Shown piece by piece: positions 26,098 through 34,157 of a stretch of DNA of 34,556 nucleotides. This DNA is from Akkermansia sp. Lineage in GTDB: Bacteria > Verrucomicrobiota > Verrucomicrobiia > Verrucomicrobiales > Akkermansiaceae. Under the pieces are notes generated by a model. That model made no database searches, was not told the DNA's origin, and saw only the letters and a list, made by a program, of their open reading frames with translations. The DNA is taken from positions 1 through 34,556 of the forward strand of contig JAFWYD010000041.1 of assembly GCA_017517805.1 (NCBI GenBank), written 5' to 3'. A program made the translations under genes and the position numbers. Each line of letters opens with the position of its first letter. The first letter of the stretch is position 1.

Positions 26098-26925
26098 TTA
26101 GTTACGGACGGACACAACAGTATCACCAGGCTGCACTTTATCGCCGGGGCGCATCGTGCTGTACACCACATCGCAGCTGGACTTGTTGCTTTCCACCAGA
26201 GTCACGGTGAGTTCGCACACCTTCTGCTCACCACGCATCACTGCCAGGCGGGAGCCAATCACGATACCCTTATCCACACCACCATCGAGGATGACGTAGT
26301 CCCAGGTTGCATCCACAGCAGCCACGGAGCACTTCAGCTCGACAGGAGAGAGACGAGCCATACGGTCCGCAGCCAACTTCTTGGCAGCATCAATCATAGC
26401 CAGTGTGCGCACGCTTTCAGCACCGAGGTCCTGAGTCATCTTTTCCTCGGCTGCCGCCTGGGCTTCCAAGGCATTGTTGGATTCCACCAGCTCAGCAATA
26501 CGCTGGCCGACCATCTTCAGGCTTTCCTCGTCGTCAACCTCCTCCACGCCGGCAGCAGCGGTGGCATCCTTCTGGAAAGCCTTGAACTGCTCCTGATAGC
26601 GCTTGAAGTCAGCCTTGGCGGCCTCAAGGTCAGCGTTAGCCTTGGTGATTTCCTGCTCAAACGGAGCATCTTCTGCCTCAATGGCAGTACGCTCCTCGTT
26701 GTACTTGTCACTCTGCTGCTTGAAATAAGCAGTACGCAGCTCCGCATAGCGCTTGATGGCCTTATCCTTCTCAATATCGACGGCCTTCTTCTTGGCCATG
26801 TCGAACTGAGACTGGTAAGCAGCTACCTCGCCCTCCGGGCCGGTGAGAGCTTCATTATTCTTGAAAAAAAGAAAACATGCCCCCAGGAAGAGCACGACGG
26901 CGGCGATGATGATGTATTTCCACAT
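26098..26925 (-). CDS. Membrane-anchored coiled-coil protein, partner of the next gene
   Basis: The 275-residue product has an N-terminal membrane helix (residues 4-22), a coiled coil of about 130 residues, and a C-terminal beta domain. ATWDYVILDGGVDKGIVIGSRLAVMRG aligns with GRWKFVVFNVGPDSGMVPGDATPLLVKRG of the gene at 25185-26069. PGDKVQPGDTVVSVRN at the end matches RPELGDRVFRV in position. The two therefore arose by duplication and probably act as a pair. A divergent region rich in Asp, Glu and Val (about 125-145) interrupts the coiled coil. I recognise no characterised homologue. Confidence 0.7.
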   Translation of the reverse strand: MWKYIIIAAVVLFLGACFLFFKNNEALTGPEGEVAAYQSQFDMAKKKAVDIEKDKAIKRYAELRTAYFKQQSDKYNEERTAIEAEDAPFEQEITKANADLEAAKADFKRYQEQFKAFQKDATAAAGVEEVDDEESLKMVGQRIAELVESNNALEAQAAAEEKMTQDLGAESVRTLAMIDAAKKLAADRMARLSPVELKCSVAAVDATWDYVILDGGVDKGIVIGSRLAVMRGEQKVCELTVTLVESNKSSCDVVYSTMRPGDKVQPGDTVVSVRN

Positions 26926-27040
26926 GGTGTAAGTAAAAAAATTTGCAGCTGTTCGCTAATATATCTATACCAGAATGCCACCAAATGCAATCAAAAAAAT
27001 CCTATTGCAGCATTTTTTTTGATATTTCAGGAAACGTCAG

Positions 27041-27077
27041 CAAAAAAGCCACCTTCCCGCATAGAGAAGGCGGCTTG
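27041..27077 (-). terminator. pnp terminator
   Basis: On the minus strand AAGCCGCCTTC pairs with GAAGGTGGCTT across a short loop (one mismatch) and is followed by a run of six T. It lies about 27 bases after the pnp stop. Confidence 0.8.
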
Positions 27078-27103
27078 AAACTCAGATCAGAAGGCAGGCG
27101 GAA

Positions 27104-29245
27104 TTACTCCTTCTCTGCAGCCTCCTTGGCCTTGAGGTCGCGTGCAGCAGCGCGCATGGACATCTTGACACGGCCCTTGTCATCAATACCGATGCACTTG
27201 GCGGTCACGATATCGCCCACCTTCACCACGTCCTCCGTCTTCTGCGTGCGGCCTTCAGCCAGCTCCGAGATATGGATGAGGCCATCCTTGCCGGGCAGCA
27301 CTTCCATGAAGGCACCGAATTCCTTGGTGGAGACAATCTTACCTTCGTAAGTCTCGCCCACTTCGATTTCCTTGAACATGCGGTCGATGAGGTACAGAGC
27401 GCGCTCCACACCCTCCTGGCGGCTGCCATAGATACGCACCGTGCCATCTTCCTCAATATTGATATCGGTACCAGTCTCAGCCTGCAGAGCCTTGATATTC
27501 TTACCACCGGGGCCAATCAGCTCACCGATGCGGTCCTGCGGGATGCTGGTGGACTCGATGCGCGGGGCATTCGGGCTCATAGCCTGCGGGCCGGGGATGC
27601 AGGCGCTCATGGTATCGAGCACATCCAGGCGTCCCTTGCGGGCGAGGTGGATAGCATCCTCCAGGATGTACAGCGGGATACCGGGCAGCTTGAGATCCAG
27701 CTGGTAACCAGTCACACCCACGGAAGAACCGCAGAGCTTGAAGTCCATATCGCCGTAGAAGTCCTCGGAGCCGATGATATCGAGCAGCGTCTTGTAGCGC
27801 TTGGGCTCGCGATCGCCCTCGTTCTCAAACTCCGTCACCAGACCCACCGAAATACCGGAAACCGGGCGCTTCAGCGGCACACCGGCAGCCAGCAGGGACA
27901 TCGTGCCGGCGCAGACAGAAGCCATGGAGGTGGAACCGTTGGATTCCATAATCTCAGAGGAAACGCGGATAGCGTAGGGGAACTCATCCTCGCTGGGAAT
28001 CACCGGGGCGATGGAACGCTCAGCCAGGGCACCGTGACCGATCTCACGGCGGTTCTGGCCACCGAAACGGCCCGTTTCACCCACAGAGAACGGGGGGAAG
28101 TTGTAGTGCAGGATGAAACGCTTCTCATCCACAGACCCCGTGTAGTTATCCAGATACTGCTTCTCTTCCACCGGAGCCAGGGTGGCAAGGCACACCGACT
28201 TGGTCTCACCACGGGCAAAGAGGGCAGAGCCGTGCACCACCGGGGGCAGCACATTCACCTCAGCCTGCAGCGGGCGCAGCTGCTTGATAGCGCGGCCATC
28301 AGCGCGCTTATCCTGCTCCATGATGGAGATGCGGAAAGCCTTCTTCTGGATATACTCGAACACCTGCTCCACATCGAAATCCGTAGCCTCCGGGTAGGCA
28401 GCCTTGATAGCCACCTCCACCTCGGCACGCAGGGCACCGGTCTGCTTCTGGCGCTGAATCTTGTTCGGGGCATAGATGGCCTCCTCGATGCGGTCGCCGG
28501 CCACCTGGTAGCCGATTTCCAGCAGCTCAGGCTTGGCGAGCGTCAGCTCATACTCGCGCTTGGGCTTGCCGCAGACACCGCGCAGCTCCTCCTGGGCAGC
28601 GCAGATCTTCGCCACATTCTCCTGGGCAAAGTGCAGCGCAGCGATGAAATCCTCCTCGGGCAGCTCATTGGCCGACCCCTCAATCATGATCACCTGGTCC
28701 TTGGAACCGGCATACACCAGGTCGAGGTCAGACTCCTGACGCTGGGAGTTGGTGGGGTTGATGACAAACTCGCCATTGATACGGCCCACGCGCACAGCGC
28801 CCACAGGCTCAGCAAAGGGAAGGTCAGAAATCACACAGGCGGCAGATGCACCATTGATGCTGAGGATATCGGGCTCATTCTCGCCATCGGCAGCCATAAG
28901 CAGGGAAATCACCTGCGTATCGTAGAAATAGCCCTTGGGGAACATAGGACGCAGAGGGCGGTCCGTCATGCGGCAGGTCAGGATTTCCTTCTCCGTGGGG
29001 CGACCTTCGCGCTTGAAGTAACCACCGGGGAACATACCCGCAGCGGCAGCCTTTTCCTTATATTCCACCGAAAGGGGGAAGAAGGTCTGGCCTTCCTTAA
29101 TCTTGGTAGCGCTCACAACGGTGACCAGCACCACGGTATCACCACAACGGACGGTAACAGCACCATCTGCCAGAAGGGCAAGCTTGCCCGTTTCAATGGT
29201 GATGGGGTTTGTGCCAACGGCACAAGTAACAGAATGTATACTCAT
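27104..29245 (-). CDS. pnp: Polyribonucleotide nucleotidyltransferase
   Basis: PNPase degrades RNA from the 3' end by phosphorolysis and can add tails. The product is 713 residues from ATG 29245. It has two RNase PH-like domains (about 1-220 and 310-555), the first with FFPLSVEYKEKAAAAGMFPGGYFKREGRPTEKEIL and the second with FGGQNRREIGHGALAERSI and the catalytic-region Asp and Gly residues DFYGDMDFKLCG. They are followed by a KH domain (IGELIGPGGKNIKALQAETG, about 560-615) and an S1 domain (GETYEGKIVSTKEFGAFMEVLPGKDGLIHISEL, about 625-700). All domains are complete. An inverted repeat sits in its leader. A longer upstream in-frame ATG is not used because MSIHSVTCAVG is the usual N-terminus. 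Confidence 0.95.
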   Translation of the reverse strand: MSIHSVTCAVGTNPITIETGKLALLADGAVTVRCGDTVVLVTVVSATKIKEGQTFFPLSVEYKEKAAAAGMFPGGYFKREGRPTEKEILTCRMTDRPLRPMFPKGYFYDTQVISLLMAADGENEPDILSINGASAACVISDLPFAEPVGAVRVGRINGEFVINPTNSQRQESDLDLVYAGSKDQVIMIEGSANELPEEDFIAALHFAQENVAKICAAQEELRGVCGKPKREYELTLAKPELLEIGYQVAGDRIEEAIYAPNKIQRQKQTGALRAEVEVAIKAAYPEATDFDVEQVFEYIQKKAFRISIMEQDKRADGRAIKQLRPLQAEVNVLPPVVHGSALFARGETKSVCLATLAPVEEKQYLDNYTGSVDEKRFILHYNFPPFSVGETGRFGGQNRREIGHGALAERSIAPVIPSEDEFPYAIRVSSEIMESNGSTSMASVCAGTMSLLAAGVPLKRPVSGISVGLVTEFENEGDREPKRYKTLLDIIGSEDFYGDMDFKLCGSSVGVTGYQLDLKLPGIPLYILEDAIHLARKGRLDVLDTMSACIPGPQAMSPNAPRIESTSIPQDRIGELIGPGGKNIKALQAETGTDINIEEDGTVRIYGSRQEGVERALYLIDRMFKEIEVGETYEGKIVSTKEFGAFMEVLPGKDGLIHISELAEGRTQKTEDVVKVGDIVTAKCIGIDDKGRVKMSMRAAARDLKAKEAAEKE

Positions 29246-29270
29246 TTTTATTTTCTTTCTCTTCTGAATG

Positions 29271-29306
29271 CCGGTTCCAATCTGCACCGCCGGAGGCCGG
29301 AACCGG
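29271..29306 (-). promoter_or_regulatory. Hairpin in the pnp leader
   Basis: CCGGTTCC (29271-29278) pairs perfectly with GGAACCGG (29299-29306), with more GC-rich complementarity inside. It lies 25 bases upstream of the pnp ATG. In Escherichia coli the pnp leader forms a long hairpin processed for autoregulation; this could be a counterpart, by inference only. Confidence 0.4.
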
Positions 29307-29459
29307 CCGCTGCCTCCTTTGGTTCCGTGGAGCAGAATCACGTGCTTTCCGCCCCACATGGTCCATTGCTGCCCTATAATCAACAACAACGAGCCGCGGC
29401 CATTTTACACATCCACCCCCCGCAGCGCAAGCAAATAATTCACGCCAAAGCGTTTTAGC

Positions 29460-29488
29460 TTCACAGCTGACTGCATTTTGTGTACAAT
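29460..29488 (+). promoter_or_regulatory. radC promoter
   Basis: TTCACA (29460-29465) and TACAAT (29483-29488) are 17 bases apart, each matching the consensus at five of six positions. The -10 ends 10 bases before the radC ATG, so the leader would be about 4 bases. Confidence 0.7.
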
Positions 29489-29498
29489 ACCCCTGTTT

Positions 29499-30200
29499 AT
29501 GGAAGCAAAGAGCCCGAAATTACTCGATTTGGCAGAGGACGAACGCCCGCGCGAAAAACTCATCCAGCGTGGCCGCGCAGCCCTGAGCGATGAAGAACTC
29601 ATCGCCATCTTCCTGCGCACCGGGCTCAGGGGCTGCAATGTGCTCGAACTCGCCGCCAGGCTCAAACGCGCCGCCGGCTCTCTTACAGCGCTCGGCAGCA
29701 TGGAAGCCCGCGAAATAGCCAAATGCTGCAAAGGAATCGGCAGCGCCAAAGCCGCCACCCTCGCCGCCGTCTTCGAGCTAGGGCAGCGCGCCGTCAAGGA
29801 GAACCTCAAACGCATCGACATGGGAACCCCCGCTGCCGTATACGAATATCTGGCTGGCGAACTCCGCTACGAGCAGCAAGAGCACTTCGTCGCCCTCATG
29901 CTCGACTCCCGCCGCCACCTCATCCGCCGCTGCACCATCTCCAAAGGCACCATCAACCGCACCATGGTCCACCCGCGCGATGTCTTCCGCGAAGCCATCA
30001 CCAGCAACGCAGCCAGCATCATCCTGGCGCACAACCACCCCAGCGGCGATGTCAGCCCCAGCAAGCTCGACCGCGAACTCACCCGCGAACTCGTCAACGC
30101 GGGCGATGCCATGCACATCCCCATCACCGACCACCTCATCATCGGCACCGGCAGCACCCCATACTACAGCTTCCGCGAGCACGGTTTCATCCAGTCATGA
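29499..30200 (+). CDS. radC: RadC family (JAB/MPN domain) protein
   Basis: The 233-residue product begins at ATG 29499. A TTG at 29478 lies inside the promoter, so it is unlikely to be used. The N-terminal third has a helix-hairpin-helix-like segment (EIAKCCKGIGSAKAATLAAVFELGQR). The C-terminal JAB1/MPN-like metalloprotease domain has the conserved VHPRDVF and the zinc motif HNHPSGDVSPSKLD (H-x-H-x7-D), with an upstream Glu in HPRDVFREA. RadC proteins were once linked to DNA repair; the molecular role is not settled. The stop overlaps the start of the next gene as ATGA, so the two are coupled. Confidence 0.9.
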   Translation: MEAKSPKLLDLAEDERPREKLIQRGRAALSDEELIAIFLRTGLRGCNVLELAARLKRAAGSLTALGSMEAREIAKCCKGIGSAKAATLAAVFELGQRAVKENLKRIDMGTPAAVYEYLAGELRYEQQEHFVALMLDSRRHLIRRCTISKGTINRTMVHPRDVFREAITSNAASIILAHNHPSGDVSPSKLDRELTRELVNAGDAMHIPITDHLIIGTGSTPYYSFREHGFIQS

Positions 30201-30808
30201 AAGATTACCACACCCACCACCCCAGCCCGAACGGCGGCTACATCTGCGCCGTCACCCGTGCCGACTGGGAGCGCATCGCCACCGCAGAAGGCATGATTCC
30301 CTGCTTCGGCATCCACCCCTGGCACGCCCACGAGGCAGACCCTGCCGAACTCGCCTTCGAGCTGGATGACTGGCTCACCCGCCACCCGCAGGCCGGGGTC
30401 GGCGAAACCGGGCTCGATGCCTCACCCCGCCATGCAGCCACCCTCGAAACCCAGCGTCTCCTGCTGCAGATTCACCTCGGTGCCGCCTTCCGCCACGAAC
30501 GCATCGTGCAGCTGCACGGCGTGCAGGCCTGGAGCGAAATCCTGAAAATCCTGCGCGAACGCCACCGCTGCGGTACCCTGCCCCGCGTGCTGCTGCACGC
30601 CTGGAACGGATCTCACGAAATGGCCCGCGAATTCCTGCAGCTCGGGGCGTTCTTCAGCGTCGGCCTGCGCGAACTCAGCCACCCCAAAGCCGCCGAACGC
30701 TACGCCCGGATCCCCGAAGGCCGCCTCTTCCCGGAGACCGATGACCAGCCCGCGCACTGGGCCCGCACCGTCGCCCTGCTCGGACTCCTCCGTGGTGGCT
30801 TAGCATAA
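30197..30808 (+). CDS. Short TatD-like metal-dependent hydrolase
   Basis: The 203-residue product has TatD-type metal-binding elements: DYHTHHP (the HxH), CFGIHPWHA, GVGETGLDASP (the bridging Glu), LHGVQAW, LLHAWNG and the C-terminal PETDD. TatD enzymes are 3'-5' DNases or RNases of about 260 residues; this one is shorter, mostly in the early loops. Its ATG overlaps the radC stop (ATGA). The long frame that reads upstream of 30197 through radC is a GC-rich shadow and is not used. Substrate unknown; coupling to radC hints at nucleic-acid metabolism. Confidence 0.85.
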   Translation: MKDYHTHHPSPNGGYICAVTRADWERIATAEGMIPCFGIHPWHAHEADPAELAFELDDWLTRHPQAGVGETGLDASPRHAATLETQRLLLQIHLGAAFRHERIVQLHGVQAWSEILKILRERHRCGTLPRVLLHAWNGSHEMAREFLQLGAFFSVGLRELSHPKAAERYARIPEGRLFPETDDQPAHWARTVALLGLLRGGLA

Positions 30809-30898
30809 ATATTGATATGCGGCACACACCGCGGCTCATGCAGCGGTAATCAGGTGCTGCGCCGCGCATGAAATACCACGCCTGGCGGCAGTATGAAA

Positions 30899-30922
30899 AA
30901 AGCCCGCCTGACGGCGGGCTTT
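30899..30922. terminator. Bidirectional terminator between TatD-like gene and prc
   Basis: AAAGCCCGCC (30899-30908) pairs with GGCGGGCTTT (30913-30922) around a TGAC loop. T-rich tails follow in both directions: TATTTTA on the plus strand and a T6 run on the minus strand. It can stop transcription of the convergent genes on both sides, most strongly that of prc. Confidence 0.85.
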
Positions 30923-30925
30923 ATT

Positions 30926-33133
30926 TTATGGTATATCCACCATATCCTTGACGATATGCAACGCCTCGCGCAGCACCGGGTCCAGGTTCGAGGGATACTC
31001 CGGAGTCTCGGTGAGCTCCTCCTCCGGGTCCTTATTCTCATCCATGTACTCGTTATCATCATCCTTGGAAGCAAGAGGCAGCTTAGGAGCCTTCACATCC
31101 CCGAGCTTCAGGCGGTAGATGGTCAGATTCTTCTCATCCTCGGCAGCCATCTGCTCGTAGCGAGCCTTACGCTCGGCATCGATAGCCTTCTTCCGCTCCA
31201 GAAGCTGGGTATTCTCCGTCTCGCGCACCACCTTGTTCAGCGAGACACTATTCCTCTCCTGGCGTTCCTTCGCGCGGTCGATATCCTCGCGGGTGTACTG
31301 CATATCCTTATCAGCCGCCACGCGGGCATTGCTGCGGGCCATCAGCTCCGGCAGGATGCGGGCAATCCGGCTGCTCTTCACATAACCACCCGCGCGGGGA
31401 ATCTCATCATAAGCCAGGGCGTAATCCTGCTCACCCTCGCCCAGGCGCAACCCGGCCGTCACCGTCGGCAGCACGATATCACTCTCCACACCCTTCAGCT
31501 GGGTAGAGGCACCACCCACGCGGTAGAACTTCTGCGTCGTCACCTTGATCATACCGCACCCCTCGCGAGAAGCAAAGTACGGCAGGTAATCGGCCAGACC
31601 ACGCGGCACCTGCACCGTTCCCTTACCGAAACTCGCCTCATCGCCCACGATGACCGCGCGGCCATAATCAGCCATGGCACCGGCAAAAATCTCAGAGGCA
31701 GAAGCACTCAGCTTGTTGATGATCACCACCAGCTCGCCAGTAAAGAGCGGGCGACCGCTCACCGTCAGGCGCTCCACATGGGCGCGGGAATCCTTCACCT
31801 GCACCACGGGGCCGGCCCCGGTGAAGAAGCCCACCATCTTGCGCACCTCATCCAGCGAACCACCGCCGTTGAAACGCAGGTCGAGCACGATACCCTCCAC
31901 CTTCTCCTGAATCATGCGGCGCAGAATCTTCTTCACATCTGCCGCGCAATGCACATCGCCATCATCCAGGTCGATATAGAACGAAGGCAGCGTCAGCACG
32001 CCCAGGCGGTAAGTGCGGTCCCCGCTCTTCATATCGATGATACGGCCGCTTGCCAGCTCCTCAGACATGGGGATTTCATCGCGCACGATGCTCACCACCT
32101 TCTCCTCGCCGGTATCGGCGCTCTGCACACGCAGCTTCACCGTCACCCCCTTCTGACCGCGGATGAGGTCCACCACCTTGTCAATACCCAGGAACATGAT
32201 ATCCGTCCAGTTATCATTACCCTGCGAATCCACCGCCACAATGTGGTCACCGAGCTTCAACTGGCCGTTCTTCGCAGCCGGGCCACCCTTCACGATACCC
32301 TCAATCGTGGTCGAGCCATCGTCATCCGACTGCAACTTGGCACCAATCCCCACGATAGAAGCCTTGATCATATCCTTGAAGCGCTGCTCCTCGCGCGCGC
32401 CCATGTAATCACTATGCGGGTCATACACATGCGCCACCGCATTGAGCAGGTGCGACACCATATCCTCGCGGTCCGCCTCCTGAATCTCATTGCGCATGCG
32501 CTTGATACGCGCCAGCATCTTATCCGTCACCGGCATCTCCTTGGCCAGCGGCGAGGGCTTCCCCTTCGCCTCGGCCAGCTTCACCAGATTCTCGCGGCGC
32601 AGCACCTCCGTCAGAATCATATCCTCCACCTGGTCGCGCCACACCTGGTCAAGCTCGGCAGCGTTCTTCGCGCGCGGCAGCTTACGGCGGCTGCGCGGTG
32701 CCGTGCGGTCCGAATCAAACGCAGGCATCTGCTTCGAGTATTCCTGCAGCAACTTCTCAGCCTGCGCAATGCGCGGCAGCGCGCGCGATGAGAAATAGGC
32801 ATACAGCTCCTCTGCCAGCCGCGTGGTCTGGTTGGCCAGCAGATAATCGCCGAAACTGCTGGCGTACCGGTTGTTCAAGTAATCCACATCCTCCTGGGTC
32901 AGGAACAAATGCTGCATATCCAGCGTCTGCACATAGCACTCCAGGAATCGCTGATACATCTCCTGCGAAAAACGCGCACGCGAAAAATGCGCATTCTGCA
33001 ACACCAGCGAAAACTGCTTTCCTATAATATCATAATCCGGCTCAGCATAGCTCACCGATGTGCACGACACCAGCGCCGCCGCTGCAGCCACACCCAACGC
33101 GCGCACGCGCAGGCTCCAGTTCTTCAAAAACAT
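30926..33133 (-). CDS. prc: Carboxy-terminal (tail-specific) protease, S41A family
   Basis: This periplasmic serine protease trims or degrades proteins from the C-terminus. The 735-residue product has a signal peptide with a lipobox-like ALVSC (Cys24), so it may be a lipoprotein. A PDZ domain lies at about 255-345 (GIGAKLQSDDDGSTTIEGIVKGGPAAKNGQLKLGDHIVAV). The catalytic domain has Ser478 in SASASEIFAGA and Lys504 in SFGKGTVQ, the Ser-Lys dyad. A charged C-terminal region, as in Prc of Escherichia coli, ends in an acidic segment (DDDNEYMDENKDPEEE). A strong Shine-Dalgarno sequence AAGGAGG is 6 bases from the ATG. Confidence 0.93.
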   Translation of the reverse strand: MFLKNWSLRVRALGVAAAAALVSCTSVSYAEPDYDIIGKQFSLVLQNAHFSRARFSQEMYQRFLECYVQTLDMQHLFLTQEDVDYLNNRYASSFGDYLLANQTTRLAEELYAYFSSRALPRIAQAEKLLQEYSKQMPAFDSDRTAPRSRRKLPRAKNAAELDQVWRDQVEDMILTEVLRRENLVKLAEAKGKPSPLAKEMPVTDKMLARIKRMRNEIQEADREDMVSHLLNAVAHVYDPHSDYMGAREEQRFKDMIKASIVGIGAKLQSDDDGSTTIEGIVKGGPAAKNGQLKLGDHIVAVDSQGNDNWTDIMFLGIDKVVDLIRGQKGVTVKLRVQSADTGEEKVVSIVRDEIPMSEELASGRIIDMKSGDRTYRLGVLTLPSFYIDLDDGDVHCAADVKKILRRMIQEKVEGIVLDLRFNGGGSLDEVRKMVGFFTGAGPVVQVKDSRAHVERLTVSGRPLFTGELVVIINKLSASASEIFAGAMADYGRAVIVGDEASFGKGTVQVPRGLADYLPYFASREGCGMIKVTTQKFYRVGGASTQLKGVESDIVLPTVTAGLRLGEGEQDYALAYDEIPRAGGYVKSSRIARILPELMARSNARVAADKDMQYTREDIDRAKERQERNSVSLNKVVRETENTQLLERKKAIDAERKARYEQMAAEDEKNLTIYRLKLGDVKAPKLPLASKDDDNEYMDENKDPEEELTETPEYPSNLDPVLREALHIVKDMVDIP

Positions 33134-33221
33134 GTCTATCCTCCTTCTTTCTATCGCGGTAAATGCCCGGGCGCAGCACCACGGTTCACATACCCCGTTT
33201 TATGAATTTACCCAGGCAGCT

Positions 33222-33247
33222 CCGCGCTTCTGTCACCAAAAGCGCGG
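33222..33247 (-). terminator. Possible hairpin between the HTH gene and prc
   Basis: CCGCGCTT (33222-33229) pairs perfectly with AAGCGCGG (33240-33247) across 10 bases. No T-run follows in either direction, so it is at best a weak terminator for the upstream HTH gene. Confidence 0.3.
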
Positions 33248-33286
33248 CATAATTTCACCGCCAGGAGCTACTGTCCGCAGCCATGT

Positions 33287-33700
33287 TCAGGCCTTCTTAC
33301 GGCGCGGGCGGGCAGATTTCACCAGCTTGCAGCCCATGATGGAAGCCAGATTGCGAGCCCCGGTCTCCAGCTCTGCAATGCGAGCCTTGGCTGTCTTCAA
33401 AGCCCCCTCCAGGCGGGTAGCGCGAGTCTTGGATGTGCGGGCCGCTACACGCGCAGCGCGCAGCTCCTCCTTCATATCATCTGCGCTCACCTCCACCTTG
33501 CGACGACCTGGCTTGCGGCTGGAAAAACGCTCCAGTATAGCGTCCTCAGCCTGTTTCTTCCACAGCGATATCAGCGTAGCTGCCACATTCTTCTCCTGGG
33601 CAACCTGCTGAATCTTCTTCTTGCCTGACATTACTGCCAGAATAATTTCCGTTTTCTCCTCAGGCGTATATGTTGTGCGGGTCTTCGTTGTATCAGACAT
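33287..33700 (-). CDS. IS3 OrfA-like helix-turn-helix protein with coiled coil
   Basis: The 137-residue product begins like the OrfA helix-turn-helix of IS3-family elements: TYTPEEKTEIILAVMSGKKKIQQVAQEKNVAATLISLWKKQ covers the trihelical DNA-binding part at about residues 10-52. A long Arg/Ala-rich helical region (75-120) then looks like a coiled coil, and a very basic end (RPRRKKA) follows. No OrfB transposase is adjacent, and no inverted repeats enclose it. The frame is intact, so it may be a domesticated DNA-binding protein or a lone IS relic. The promoter is not clear; the 457-base region on its right has no gene until 34158. Confidence 0.65.
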   Translation of the reverse strand: MSDTTKTRTTYTPEEKTEIILAVMSGKKKIQQVAQEKNVAATLISLWKKQAEDAILERFSSRKPGRRKVEVSADDMKEELRAARVAARTSKTRATRLEGALKTAKARIAELETGARNLASIMGCKLVKSARPRRKKA

Positions 33701-34157
33701 AGTAAAAAAATGATAATGTACTCACACTATTACAACTTTCCTCCGTGTAAATCAAGCATATATTTCACATCAATATCCCATACTGACACAACTTTATCAT
33801 TTTCCCCATATAACAACACAACCATCATCAGCAATTTTCTGCCTTTCCATGCCCCCCTCCTCCCGCAGTCAACGTCTATCCAACTACAGCATTCACAATG
33901 CAGATGCAAGCAGAAAAATCGCAAAAGATTAGAATTTTAAACTTTACGAGAATACAGTCTATTTGCTGATAACTGTTACCTCGAGCAAATACTTCTGTTG
34001 TACCCTGATTATCAATGTCAAGACATGTCACAGCATTGTGAATGCTGTATTGTAGGCCCGTTGGATTGTAGCAGGTATTTCAGCATTCCGTCGCGCGTGG
34101 AACTGGACACCCCTGCACAATCCACACAAACCTTATAACAATCAATTCTTACTAATC
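33701..34157. other. Gene-free region between two divergent genes
   Basis: These 457 bases are AT-rich in their left half and contain no credible gene. They hold a 17-bp inverted repeat (33885-33901 and 34033-34049) and should carry the promoters of the HTH gene (minus) and the secreted protein gene (plus). A TATAA-like box lies at 34133-34138, but no good -35 is at the right distance. Confidence 0.5.
33885..34049. repeat. 17-bp inverted repeat pair, one copy palindromic
   Basis: Bases 33885-33901 are exactly the reverse complement of 34033-34049, 131 bases away. The right copy is itself palindromic: ACAGCATT-GTG-AATGCTGT (34030-34048). The left copy keeps ACAGCATT-CAC-AATGC. A third CAGCATT occurs at 34081-34087. 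Possible roles are binding sites of one regulator, or ends of a lost element. Confidence 0.55.

Noticed and set aside
27272..29458. 728-codon frame antisense to pnp
   Set aside because: PNPase is complete on the minus strand, and the opposite frame gives a low-complexity His/Leu/Gly product.
29723..30196. Upstream extension of the TatD-like frame through radC
   Set aside because: The extension is a His/Arg/Pro-rich out-of-frame reading of radC; ATG 30197 gives the proper TatD start and an ATGA overlap.
30893..32791. 632-codon frame antisense to prc
   Set aside because: It is a shadow of the protease gene; it would also run through the bidirectional terminator at 30899-30922.
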